The translations under genes were made by a program, and so were the position numbers. Below are positions 27,500 to 35,834 of a stretch of DNA of 64,000 bases, one piece after another. Under the pieces are notes generated by a model that did not search any database, was not told the origin of the DNA, and was given only the letters and a program-made list of their open reading frames with translations. Position 1 is the stretch's first letter. Each line of letters opens with the position of its first letter. Origin of the DNA: Flavobacterium rakeshii (GTDB taxonomy: Bacteria > Bacteroidota > Bacteroidia > Flavobacteriales > Flavobacteriaceae); NCBI RefSeq assembly GCF_009741375.1, contig NZ_WOWP01000011.1, positions 62,001 to 126,000 of the forward strand. Direction: 5' to 3'.

Positions 27500-29664
27500 T
27501 ATAGTTTCTCTTTAATAAAGTTGGTCATTTTTGTAAATAACTGAAGGCGTGTTGCGCCTCCATAAATACCATGATTCTTATCTGGATAGATAGCCCAGTC
27601 AAACTGCTTGTTAGCCTGAACCAAAGCCTCTACCATAAGCATAGTGTTTTGCACATGCACATTATCATCGGCAGTACCATGAATAAGCAGGTAAGAACCT
27701 TCCAGTTTGCCTACATGACTTATTGGAGAATTTTCATCATACCCAGATGCGTTTTCCTGTGGTGTTTGCATATATCTTTCGGTATATACCGAATCATAAA
27801 GACGCCAGTTTGTTACCGGGGCAACAGCTATTGCCATTTTAAACACATCATTTCCTTTCAAAATACAGTTTGAAGACATGAAGCCTCCAAAACTCCAGCC
27901 AAATATACCTATTCTTGACGCATCTACATAATCATAGCGACCTAGTACTTTTGCAGCATCAATTTGGTCTTCCACTTCATACTTTCCAAGTTCCTTATAA
28001 GTTACCTTTTTAAAGTCGGCACCTTTAAAGCCTGTACCCCTACCATCAACACAAGCCACAATATAACCCCGTTGTGCCAGCATTAAGAACCAATAGTCAT
28101 TATAACTGTTCCATTTGTTAGCCACTTCCTGAGAACCGGGACCACTATATTGATACATAAACAGCGGATATTTTTTTGAAGAATCAAAGTTTGCCGGTTT
28201 AATTATCCAGGCATTAAGCTCATGCCCTTTATCTGTTTTAATGGTAGTAAACTCTTTTGTTGGAAGATTATAATTTGCTAATCTGTCCTTAAGAGCTTTA
28301 TTATTAGCTATTTCTTTTACCTCTTTACCATTCTTAGCATTCAATAAAGCATAAGAAGTTGGTTCCTGAGCGCTTGAAAAACTATTAATAAAGTATTCGA
28401 AGTTAGGACTGAATGTAGCATTGTTAGTCCCTGTTTTTTGCGTAAGTCTTGTTTTGTTTTTACCTGTTAAGGCAATTCGGTACACATCACGGTTAATGGA
28501 ACCATTTTCTACCGACTGGTAAAAAATATTTCCTGTTTTTTTATCAAAACCATAATAAGCCGTTACTTCCCAATCACCTTTTGTTACCTGACGGATAAGC
28601 TTACCCGATTTATCGTAGTGGTAAATATGATTGAATCCGTCTTTCTCACTGGTCCATATAAAACTGTTATCGTTAAGGAAAGTTAGATTATCAGTAATAT
28701 CAACATAAGCCTTATCTGTTTCATGAAGCACTGATGTAACCTTACCCGAATTTCCGTTTACAAAAACAAGGTTAAGGTCATTTTGATGCCTGTTGATTAA
28801 CTGAACGCTTAACGTTTGCTCATCATTAGTCCATTTAATTCTTGGAATATAGTAAGCATCGATATTAGTAAAAGCTATTTTTTGTGTAGTATTATTTTTT
28901 ACATCATAAATATGAAGAGACACTTTAGAGTTGTTCTCCCCAGCTTTAGGATATTTAAATGAATATTGCTGAGGGTAAAGTCCGCCCTGGTAAATATCCA
29001 TCGAGAATTCCGGTACTTCGCTTTCATCAAAACGGATGTAAGCAATTTTATCTCCGGCAGCATTCCAGTCATAAGCTCTTACAAAAGCAAACTCCTCTTC
29101 ATAAACCCAGTCGGTAATACCGTTTATCACAGCGTTTTTAACTCCGTCTGTAGTAATTTGTTTTGTAGCACCTGTAGCCATGTCATAAACATACAGGTTG
29201 TTATTGTAGCCATAGGCTATTTTAGAATTATCGGCAGAGAAGGTAGGCTCCTGAACTTTATCATCACTAAGTCTTACCAGCTTTTTGGAAGCAATGTCAT
29301 AAATAAAGTAATCAGCCACAAAAGAATGCCTGAAAATTTGTTCTGAATTAACTGCTATCAGCACTTTTTTCTCATCCGGACTAAAAGTATAACTATCTAT
29401 ACCATCAAGCTCACTAAAATCTTTTGAGCTGATAATAGTAGTGACTTTTTCCAGTGTAGCAAAATCATACAAATCGATTTGCCCGCTACCCCAACCACCG
29501 TTTAACACAGTATATTGGTTAGTGTTTTTCATGGCTTCCAGCGAATACATTCCCTGAGTTCTGAATGCTCCGCCCCAAATCTCTTCGAGGGTTATTTTTT
29601 GCTGACCGAGAACCGGCAGGCTTAACAGTAAAAATAAGTAAAGTGAGTTTTTGATATTTTTCAT
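27499..29664 (-). CDS. Dipeptidyl peptidase IV-type S9 serine peptidase
   Basis: 721 residues: signal peptide (about 1-20), beta-propeller domain (about 30-470), alpha/beta-hydrolase domain. The triad is Ser591 in GWSFGGF, Asp666/667 in HGTADDNVH and His698 in DKNHGIYGG. The VYEEEFAF stretch in the propeller gives the double-Glu that holds the peptide N-terminus in DPP IV. It would remove X-Pro or X-Ala dipeptides from peptides outside the inner membrane. First gene of an apparent operon with two POT transporters, and perhaps the two thioredoxin-like genes. Confidence 0.95.
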   Translation of the reverse strand: MKNIKNSLYLFLLLSLPVLGQQKITLEEIWGGAFRTQGMYSLEAMKNTNQYTVLNGGWGSGQIDLYDFATLEKVTTIISSKDFSELDGIDSYTFSPDEKKVLIAVNSEQIFRHSFVADYFIYDIASKKLVRLSDDKVQEPTFSADNSKIAYGYNNNLYVYDMATGATKQITTDGVKNAVINGITDWVYEEEFAFVRAYDWNAAGDKIAYIRFDESEVPEFSMDIYQGGLYPQQYSFKYPKAGENNSKVSLHIYDVKNNTTQKIAFTNIDAYYIPRIKWTNDEQTLSVQLINRHQNDLNLVFVNGNSGKVTSVLHETDKAYVDITDNLTFLNDNSFIWTSEKDGFNHIYHYDKSGKLIRQVTKGDWEVTAYYGFDKKTGNIFYQSVENGSINRDVYRIALTGKNKTRLTQKTGTNNATFSPNFEYFINSFSSAQEPTSYALLNAKNGKEVKEIANNKALKDRLANYNLPTKEFTTIKTDKGHELNAWIIKPANFDSSKKYPLFMYQYSGPGSQEVANKWNSYNDYWFLMLAQRGYIVACVDGRGTGFKGADFKKVTYKELGKYEVEDQIDAAKVLGRYDYVDASRIGIFGWSFGGFMSSNCILKGNDVFKMAIAVAPVTNWRLYDSVYTERYMQTPQENASGYDENSPISHVGKLEGSYLLIHGTADDNVHVQNTMLMVEALVQANKQFDWAIYPDKNHGIYGGATRLQLFTKMTNFIKEKL

Positions 29665-29803
29665 TTCATACTTGGTAAAAAACTTCCAATTTTAGTAAAA
29701 TTTTATGAGATAACCCTGCTTTTTTTTGTTAAATGAAATTTTACCGCATATTCACTAACAATATCGCACCTATACTTTTTTAGTATTTACACATGTTAAA
29801 ACG

Positions 29804-29811
29804 TATCTTTG
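29804..29811 (+). promoter_or_regulatory. Bacteroidota -7 element before the HMG-CoA reductase gene
   Basis: TATCTTTG is an exact TAnnTTTG match. It lies after the ATG at 29793 and 29 bases before the ATG at 29841, so it decides for the later start. Confidence 0.65.
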
Positions 29812-29840
29812 CAACCTGTAATTACTTTAAGACACTGAAA

Positions 29841-31190
29841 ATGAGCAAGGCTATAGCTGGTTTTTCAAAACTGACTAAACAAGAAAAAATTAACTGGATT
29901 GCAAATGAATATTTTACCAATCCGGCGGTGGCAGTTTCACTATTAAAAAAATACTGGAACAATGACGAAAACCTGCAAAAACTACACGACGAGTTTATAG
30001 AGAACACCATTACCAATTTCTATCTTCCGTTAGGGGTTTGCCCAAACTTCAATATCAACGGAAGGGAATATACCATACCAATGGCTATTGAAGAAAGTTC
30101 GGTAGTAGCAGCAGCATCAAAGGCCGCAAAATTTTGGGCACAGCGCGGTGGTTTTAAAACCATGATACTGGGTACCGAAAAAATAGGTCAGGTTCACTTT
30201 ATATACAAAGGGGACAAACAAAAGTTAACAGCCTTTTTCAACACAATAAAACCAAAGTTTTTTACCGAAACAGAAAGTATTACCAAAAACATGCAAAAGC
30301 GTGGCGGAGGTATTACAGATATAGAACTAAGAGACAAAACCGAATCGTTAGACAACTACTACCAGCTTCATGCTACTTTTGAGACTAAAGACAGTATGGG
30401 AGCTAACTTTATAAACTCCTGCCTGGAGCAGTTTTCTAAAACACTAAAAACCGAAGCATTACAGTATACCGATTTTACTGAAGAGGAAAAACATATTGAA
30501 ACGGTAATGAGTATACTTTCCAACTATGTTCCTAACTGCGTTGTAAGAGCAGAGGTTTCGTGTCCGGTAGCCGATTTAAACGAAGGAAACAATATAGACC
30601 CACAGGAATTTGCCGAAAAATTTATTACAGCCGTTAAAATAGCCGAAGTAGAGCCCTTTAGAGCCGTTACCCACAACAAAGGGGTAATGAACGGTATTGA
30701 CGCTGTAGTTGTAGCAACCGGTAATGACTTTAGAGCTGTTGAAGCCGGAGTTCATGCTTACGCATCAAAAAACGGCACATACAGTAGCCTATCACACGCT
30801 AAAATAGAAAATGGCATTTTCACTTTTTGGATGGATGTACCTTTAGCTTTAGGAACTGTAGGCGGACTTACAACACTACACCCGTTGGTTAAGTTTTCAC
30901 TGGAGATGCTAGGCAACCCAACAGCTAAAGAACTGATGCAAATTGTAGCTGCTGCCGGACTGGCACAAAACTTTGCTGCGCTTCGATCGCTTACTACTAC
31001 AGGAATTCAGCAAGGTCATATGAAAATGCACCTGATGAACATACTAAATCAACTGGAAGCTAACGAAAGTGAAAAATTACAAACTGTTAAACATTTTGAA
31101 CAGAACACCGTGACTCATGCCGCAGTGGTAGACTTTATAAAAGAGTTACGTAAAGCAACAGCAAGCAACATTGAAACAGACATTTTATAG
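29841..31190 (+). CDS. Hydroxymethylglutaryl-CoA reductase, class II type
   Basis: 449 residues from ATG 29841. The ATG at 29793 lies before the -7 promoter box and adds a non-conserved leader. Active-site residues by analogy with the Pseudomonas mevalonii enzyme: Glu84/85 in IEESSVVAAASKAA, Lys280 in THNKGVMNG, Asp296 in GNDFRAVEAG and His393 in QQGHMKMHL. Also visible are DSMGANFINSCLEQ and LGTVGGLTTLHP. Class II enzymes are often labelled degradative. Here the adjacent GHMP kinase suggests mevalonate synthesis for isoprenoids, the route used by many Flavobacteriaceae. The 3' end overlaps the kinase gene by 20 bases. Confidence 0.93.
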   Translation: MSKAIAGFSKLTKQEKINWIANEYFTNPAVAVSLLKKYWNNDENLQKLHDEFIENTITNFYLPLGVCPNFNINGREYTIPMAIEESSVVAAASKAAKFWAQRGGFKTMILGTEKIGQVHFIYKGDKQKLTAFFNTIKPKFFTETESITKNMQKRGGGITDIELRDKTESLDNYYQLHATFETKDSMGANFINSCLEQFSKTLKTEALQYTDFTEEEKHIETVMSILSNYVPNCVVRAEVSCPVADLNEGNNIDPQEFAEKFITAVKIAEVEPFRAVTHNKGVMNGIDAVVVATGNDFRAVEAGVHAYASKNGTYSSLSHAKIENGIFTFWMDVPLALGTVGGLTTLHPLVKFSLEMLGNPTAKELMQIVAAAGLAQNFAALRSLTTTGIQQGHMKMHLMNILNQLEANESEKLQTVKHFEQNTVTHAAVVDFIKELRKATASNIETDIL

Positions 31191-32085
31191 TAACGGAAAA
31201 CTTTTAATAACAGGAGAATACACCGTACTTGATGGTGCAGATGCTTTTGCACTGCCTACCAAATACGGTCAGTATCTCTATGTGAATGAAGCAGAAACCC
31301 AACTGGTTAAATGGACAAGTTTTGATGCTGACAAAAGTATATGGTTTGAAGATACTTTATCCTTCAGCGATATAAAAGCAGGTAAAACAGAAAGTATTAA
31401 TCCTGTTACTCAAACACTGGTAAAAATACTGCATACTGCAAACAGTATGAATCCGAAAACACTATCGGATTCAAAAGGATTTAATGTAGTTGCAGAATTA
31501 ACTTTTCCAAAGCACTGGGGACTGGGAACGTCATCTACACTTATAAACAACATTGCACAATGGTTTACCATTGATGCTTTTATTTTATTAAAAAATAGTT
31601 TTGGCGGTAGCGGATATGATATTGCCTGTGCCCAAAATAACACCCCTATCATCTACAATATAGGCAGCCCGACACCAACTGTAAAGAGCGTAAATTTTAA
31701 CCCTGAATTCTCTAACAATATTTATTTTGTTTACCTGAATCAAAAACAAAACAGCCGTAGTGCTATCGCAGCTTACAACGAAAAGAAAAGCAATATAGCC
31801 ACCACAGTTAACCAAATAAACAGCATTACACAGGAACTACTAAACACAAACAACATTGAGCGATTTATGGAACTACTGGACAAACATACAGCCATAATGA
31901 GTGACGTACTGGAAACACCTCCTGTTAAAGAACAATTATTCCCTGACTATACAGGGAGTGTGAAGAGTCTTGGAGCATGGGGAGGCGACTTTGTATTAGC
32001 AGTATCTAAAAATAGCGACACAGCCAGTTATTTTAAGCAGAAAGGCTATCCTGTGGTTATACCTTACAAAGACATGATATTATAA
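31171..32085 (+). CDS. GYDIA-family GHMP kinase (mevalonate-pathway associated)
   Basis: 304 residues starting at TTG 31171, inside the end of the HMG-CoA reductase gene (20-base overlap). GHMP-kinase features: GKLLITGEYTVLDGADAFAL at the N-terminus, the ATP-loop HWGLGTSSTLINN and the family-naming GGSGYDIACAQ, followed by GAWGGDFVLAV near the end. The protein is shorter than authentic mevalonate kinase in several places. The substrate is probably mevalonate or phosphomevalonate, judged by the neighbour, but it has not been assigned from residues. No ATG gives a complete kinase N-terminus. Confidence 0.88.
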   Translation: MKQTFYSNGKLLITGEYTVLDGADAFALPTKYGQYLYVNEAETQLVKWTSFDADKSIWFEDTLSFSDIKAGKTESINPVTQTLVKILHTANSMNPKTLSDSKGFNVVAELTFPKHWGLGTSSTLINNIAQWFTIDAFILLKNSFGGSGYDIACAQNNTPIIYNIGSPTPTVKSVNFNPEFSNNIYFVYLNQKQNSRSAIAAYNEKKSNIATTVNQINSITQELLNTNNIERFMELLDKHTAIMSDVLETPPVKEQLFPDYTGSVKSLGAWGGDFVLAVSKNSDTASYFKQKGYPVVIPYKDMIL

Positions 32086-32088
32086 ACA

Positions 32089-32976
32089 ATGACCTCAGAA
32101 TCTTTAGAAATAAAAGATTTCATAAAAAGGCTTTTTAATCATCTGCCTAATAGTACCGAAGACACCAGTTGTACCGTACTACACACTAACCAATACCCAA
32201 AATCTATTGACGCTTTAAAGCTAAATTTCCATTTGGTTATTTTATGCAACAAAGGTAAGTGTGACACATCTGTCGGGCATCATGATTTTGCCATACAATC
32301 ATCTGCAATTTCTATTATTCCACCGCATACGGTTTTTTCCATAAAGCATTTCTCAGAAGATTTTAATGCTCATTTTTTACTCTTCAAATCTGATTTTGTA
32401 AAAAAAGGCTTTGTAAAAAGTGACATCATGGAAGAGCTACTACTCATAAACCCTGATTACCCGCCAATCTTCGACCTGGAAGCAAACAACTTTAACGACA
32501 CATTATATAAGTTTGAAAAGATAAAATACGAAAACGAAAATCAATCACCATTTTGCGTTGAAGTTTCCCGTTTGTACGTATTACAAATACTTTATGATTA
32601 TAACAGAACCTGCGAGATATGCCTGTTAAATTCTGATAAACTAATTAACCGTCAATATCAGGTTATGTATGAGTTCAGGAAATTAGTAGACAGCAATTTT
32701 GACAAACTCAAAACTGTAAAGGAATATGCCGATATAATGAACTTATCCTCTAAGTACATTAGTGAGTGTATTAAAAACCAAACAGGCGTATCTGCACTTA
32801 GTTTAATTCAAAACCGAATTATTCTGGAAGCCGAGTTTTTATTAAAATACTCTCAGCTAACCATAAAATCAATTTCTAATAAATTAGGTTTTACATCAAC
32901 ATCAGCCTTCTCACGCTTTTTTAAAGGAATAAAAAGTATATCTCCTGACAATTACCGCAACAAACAGGAAAACTGA
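32089..32976 (+). CDS. AraC-family transcriptional regulator
   Basis: 295 residues. An N-terminal cupin-like sensing domain (about 20-150, with IIPPHTVFSIKHF) is followed by a C-terminal double helix-turn-helix. The first HTH shows KTVKEYADIMNLSSKYISEC and the second IKSISNKLGFTSTSAFSRFF, then SPDNYR. The gene starts 3 bases after the kinase stop. Its likely target is the downstream VOC gene or its own operon, by position only. A broken lipoprotein leader and the VOC gene follow it. Confidence 0.9.
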   Translation: MTSESLEIKDFIKRLFNHLPNSTEDTSCTVLHTNQYPKSIDALKLNFHLVILCNKGKCDTSVGHHDFAIQSSAISIIPPHTVFSIKHFSEDFNAHFLLFKSDFVKKGFVKSDIMEELLLINPDYPPIFDLEANNFNDTLYKFEKIKYENENQSPFCVEVSRLYVLQILYDYNRTCEICLLNSDKLINRQYQVMYEFRKLVDSNFDKLKTVKEYADIMNLSSKYISECIKNQTGVSALSLIQNRIILEAEFLLKYSQLTIKSISNKLGFTSTSAFSRFFKGIKSISPDNYRNKQEN

Positions 32977-33054
32977 CAACACAAACCGAATTCCTGCAAT
33001 TGACTAACAATGCTTTTGTTCTGAATTTTGCTTCATAACATTTAAATCAATTTT

Positions 33055-33555
33055 ATGAAACAGAAAACATTAAGCATTATAGCTACCGCTATTGCGATGA
33101 TTTTTATTACATCGTGCAACAATTAAACAAATTCAGAGTCAACTAAAAATCAAAAAGAAATGAAAGCTGTACAGTTTAGAATTGCAAGACCAACAAACAA
33201 CCTTGCTCAAATTGTAAGGTTTTACCACGAGGGCTTAGGGCTAAATATATTAGGTGAATTTAAAGGTCATGCAGGGTATGACGGAGTTATGATGGGTATG
33301 CCCGATAAAACTTATCATTTAGAGTTTACACAACACATTAATAAAGAACCATTACCTAACCCTACAAAAGAGAATTTAATAGTTTTATACTACGATACCC
33401 CAGAAGAATACAAAAAAGCAAATGAACAAATTCAAAAACTCGGAATAATACCTGTAGAGCCCGAAAATCCCTACTGGAAAGGAAAAAGCGAAACTTATGA
33501 AGACCCAGACCAATGGAGAGTTATACTATTTAATGGCATTTACAGCCCTGAATAA
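33055..33555 (+). pseudogene. Former lipoprotein VOC gene interrupted by an in-frame stop
   Basis: ATG 33055 begins a 23-residue peptide with a full lipoprotein signal: MKQK, a hydrophobic run and TSCNN with the lipid Cys at 21. A TAA at 33124-33126 ends it. The same frame then stays open through TNSESTKNQKE straight into Met 33160 of the VOC protein, with no shift. So one nonsense codon separates a lipoprotein leader plus linker from an intact VOC domain. The domain may still be made alone from 33160, which is listed separately. Sequencing error or stop read-through are other explanations. Confidence 0.6.
33160..33555 (+). CDS. VOC-superfamily protein (glyoxalase/bleomycin-resistance fold)
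   Basis: 131 residues, one glyoxalase-like domain of two beta-alpha-beta-beta-beta halves. ARPTNNLAQIVRFYHEGLGL is the typical first module start, followed by YHLEFTQH and the second-half ENPYWKGKSETYEDPDQWRV. His at the YHLEF position and Glu near the end are candidate metal ligands. Function cannot be named: relatives include lyases, dioxygenases and antibiotic-binding proteins. Upstream, in the same frame, lies a lipoprotein signal peptide closed by a TAA, so the protein may once have been lipid-anchored. It ends before a shared bidirectional terminator. Confidence 0.88.
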   Translation: MKAVQFRIARPTNNLAQIVRFYHEGLGLNILGEFKGHAGYDGVMMGMPDKTYHLEFTQHINKEPLPNPTKENLIVLYYDTPEEYKKANEQIQKLGIIPVEPENPYWKGKSETYEDPDQWRVILFNGIYSPE

Positions 33556-33580
33556 AAGCTTTTACTACATTTTACAAATA

Positions 33581-33610
33581 AAAAATCCCGCCTATTAGAC
33601 GGGATTTTTT
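33581..33610. terminator. Bidirectional terminator between the VOC and SurA/PpiD-like genes
   Basis: Perfect 10-base stem AAAAATCCCG / CGGGATTTTT with a 9-base loop and flanking A and T tracts. It can end transcription from both convergent sides. Confidence 0.92.
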
Positions 33611-33630
33611 ATTTATATATGTTTGTGAAA

Positions 33631-35733
33631 TTACATTTTCACTCTGTTATCTTCAATATCAGCATTCTCTTTAAGAGCAGGACTTATTCTTGATGCAGCA
33701 GCAGTTTTCTCCTGCTTTTCAACTCTAGCTAAATAAGAGTTATAGTTAGGAAGCTCAGCAGCTTTCTCTACAGTTTTTGTAGCTATTTTAAATACACCTG
33801 ACTTACCTACAATAAGACCAGATGTTTTACCAGCCTCAAGAGCAAAAGCAGAACCTACTACTTTTGGCTCAACACCTACTGTTGGAACCATAGCAGAACC
33901 TAATGTTACATTTTCTGCTGTAGTAACCTTAGCTCCCGACGCCTGTGAAACAGCATCAAGAGTATCTCCAGTCATTTTAGTTTTTATCTGCTCAGCCTTT
34001 TTCTCATTTCTGATTGTTGGAGCTACAGCAAGCCTAGCTTCTTCAACAGGCATCAACCCAGACTCGTTTACATCTTTAATTCTTGCAATAACATATCCGT
34101 CTGAAATATCAAATCTCTTAACATCACCAACTTCAGAATCTTTAGAGAAAGCCCAAAGAACAACTCCTCTTTGCGCTCCTAATCCCTGTATTGCTTCATC
34201 ACTTGGAAGTAATTTAGCTACATTAACAACATTAACGTTAGCAGCCTTAGCAACTTCTTCAAATGGTTTTTGTGCAGCATCAAGCTCAAACTGAGAAGCC
34301 TTAGCATAAGTATCATCTCCTGTTTTATCACTTGGACGAATTTCTAAAGCAAGAGTAGCAACTCTTACAGCCTCATACTTATCATCAACTTTAATTACGT
34401 GGTAACCAAAATCAGTTTCAACAACACCGGTTTTCCCTACAGGATTATTAAAAATAAATTCATCAAAAGCAGGAACCATTTGCCCCGGAGTAACATTATC
34501 ATAAGTACCACCGTTATTTTTAGACCCAGGATCATCACTGTTTTGAGCAGCCAGCACTCCAAATTTAGATGAGTCAGCTTTAATTTGTTTTAGTAAGTCA
34601 TCAGCTTTTGCTTTTGCTTCCTCCTTAGTAAGTTCAACAGTTGGAGCAGCTCTCATAGCACCTTTGTAGGCAATAAGAATATGGCTTGCTTTAACACTAC
34701 CACCTTCTTTTTTATCAAGCATTCTGGTTACTTTATAATAACCGTTCTCTACATAAGGACCAAAAACATCTCCCTTAGCTAAATCAAAAATATCATCAGC
34801 ATGATCTTTCGGAAGATTCTTTTTAACTACATAAGTAGAATCATATTTGATATCTGAATTTGATGTAACAAAAGCAGGCACATCTTCTAACTTCATATCT
34901 TTAAAGCCAGGAAGAGTATCGTTTTTACCATCTCTGTATTCAACTCTTGATTTAAGAAGAGAGTTAATTCTGTCTCTTATCTCAAGCTCATCTTCAGCAG
35001 AAGCTTTATCTTCTATTTTAACGTACTCAATTGAACGTGTAGGCTGAGATTTATATTTTTTCTCGTTCTTTTTCATGTAAGCAATGATTTCATCATCTGA
35101 GACTGTAATCTCATCATCATTGATACTTGAAAAAGGAACATATACATAATCAAAAGTAACTTTGTTGTTTTCTGCCTCATATCTGGCTTTAGCATCATTG
35201 TTTGTTGCTACATAACCCGACTTAACCATTGCAGTATATATTTGCCTCATGGCAGAAGCCTCTACAGCAGGCGTGTTTCTTTCCATAGAGTTCCACATTT
35301 CAGGATTTGTGGTTTTCATATTCACAAGAAACTCATTGAATTTAGCTTTGTCAAATTGCCCTGCAGCATTAAGAAACTGAGGATTTTGAGCAATTTGAGG
35401 ATTTTGGGCATACATGCTAATAACATGATCTTTCCCTACTCTTAAACCAGCCTGTTCAAATCTTTCACCAAAAAGGACTCTGTCTACTTCCTGACTCCAA
35501 ACTGAATTAGATGCCTGAGTTGGAGATATCCCCGGCTGTCTGCTTTCCAGTTCATTTACTTTCTCTAAAAATTCCTGTACAGGTATATCGGTACCATTAA
35601 CACTACCTACGTTTCTGGTAACTCCAAACCCGCCGCTTTTGATAACATCACCTATCACAAAAGCGAAAAGACAAAAGCCAATAACAAGTATCAGTATAAG
35701 CGAACGCTCCCTAATTTTTGATAAAACTGCCAT
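33631..35733 (-). CDS. ppiD: Membrane-anchored SurA/PpiD-type peptidyl-prolyl isomerase
   Basis: 700 residues. An N-terminal membrane helix (about 12-30, LILILVIGFCLFAFVIGDVI) is followed by a SurA_N/PpiD chaperone domain. A parvulin domain (about 345-450) has ASHILIAYKGA, the SDDPGSKNNGGTYDNVTPG loop and VGKTGVVETDFGYHVIKVD. A long C-terminal chaperone part follows. It helps fold proteins leaving the Sec channel on their way to the outer membrane. The architecture is that of PpiD. It is the last gene of an envelope cluster that also includes LptC and an outer-membrane barrel. Confidence 0.92.
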   Translation of the reverse strand: MAVLSKIRERSLILILVIGFCLFAFVIGDVIKSGGFGVTRNVGSVNGTDIPVQEFLEKVNELESRQPGISPTQASNSVWSQEVDRVLFGERFEQAGLRVGKDHVISMYAQNPQIAQNPQFLNAAGQFDKAKFNEFLVNMKTTNPEMWNSMERNTPAVEASAMRQIYTAMVKSGYVATNNDAKARYEAENNKVTFDYVYVPFSSINDDEITVSDDEIIAYMKKNEKKYKSQPTRSIEYVKIEDKASAEDELEIRDRINSLLKSRVEYRDGKNDTLPGFKDMKLEDVPAFVTSNSDIKYDSTYVVKKNLPKDHADDIFDLAKGDVFGPYVENGYYKVTRMLDKKEGGSVKASHILIAYKGAMRAAPTVELTKEEAKAKADDLLKQIKADSSKFGVLAAQNSDDPGSKNNGGTYDNVTPGQMVPAFDEFIFNNPVGKTGVVETDFGYHVIKVDDKYEAVRVATLALEIRPSDKTGDDTYAKASQFELDAAQKPFEEVAKAANVNVVNVAKLLPSDEAIQGLGAQRGVVLWAFSKDSEVGDVKRFDISDGYVIARIKDVNESGLMPVEEARLAVAPTIRNEKKAEQIKTKMTGDTLDAVSQASGAKVTTAENVTLGSAMVPTVGVEPKVVGSAFALEAGKTSGLIVGKSGVFKIATKTVEKAAELPNYNSYLARVEKQEKTAAASRISPALKENADIEDNRVKM

Positions 35734-35834
35734 TTTTAATGTTGTTAAATTTTATTTCAGTGGGCGAAAATACAATTATCTATTTAATAATAAAAGATGT
35801 TAAGTTATATTTTCAGATTAAAATGTTAATTTTT

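Noticed and set aside
29793..29840. Earlier ATG of the HMG-CoA reductase frame
   Set aside because: It lies before the TATCTTTG promoter box and adds residues not typical of the family.
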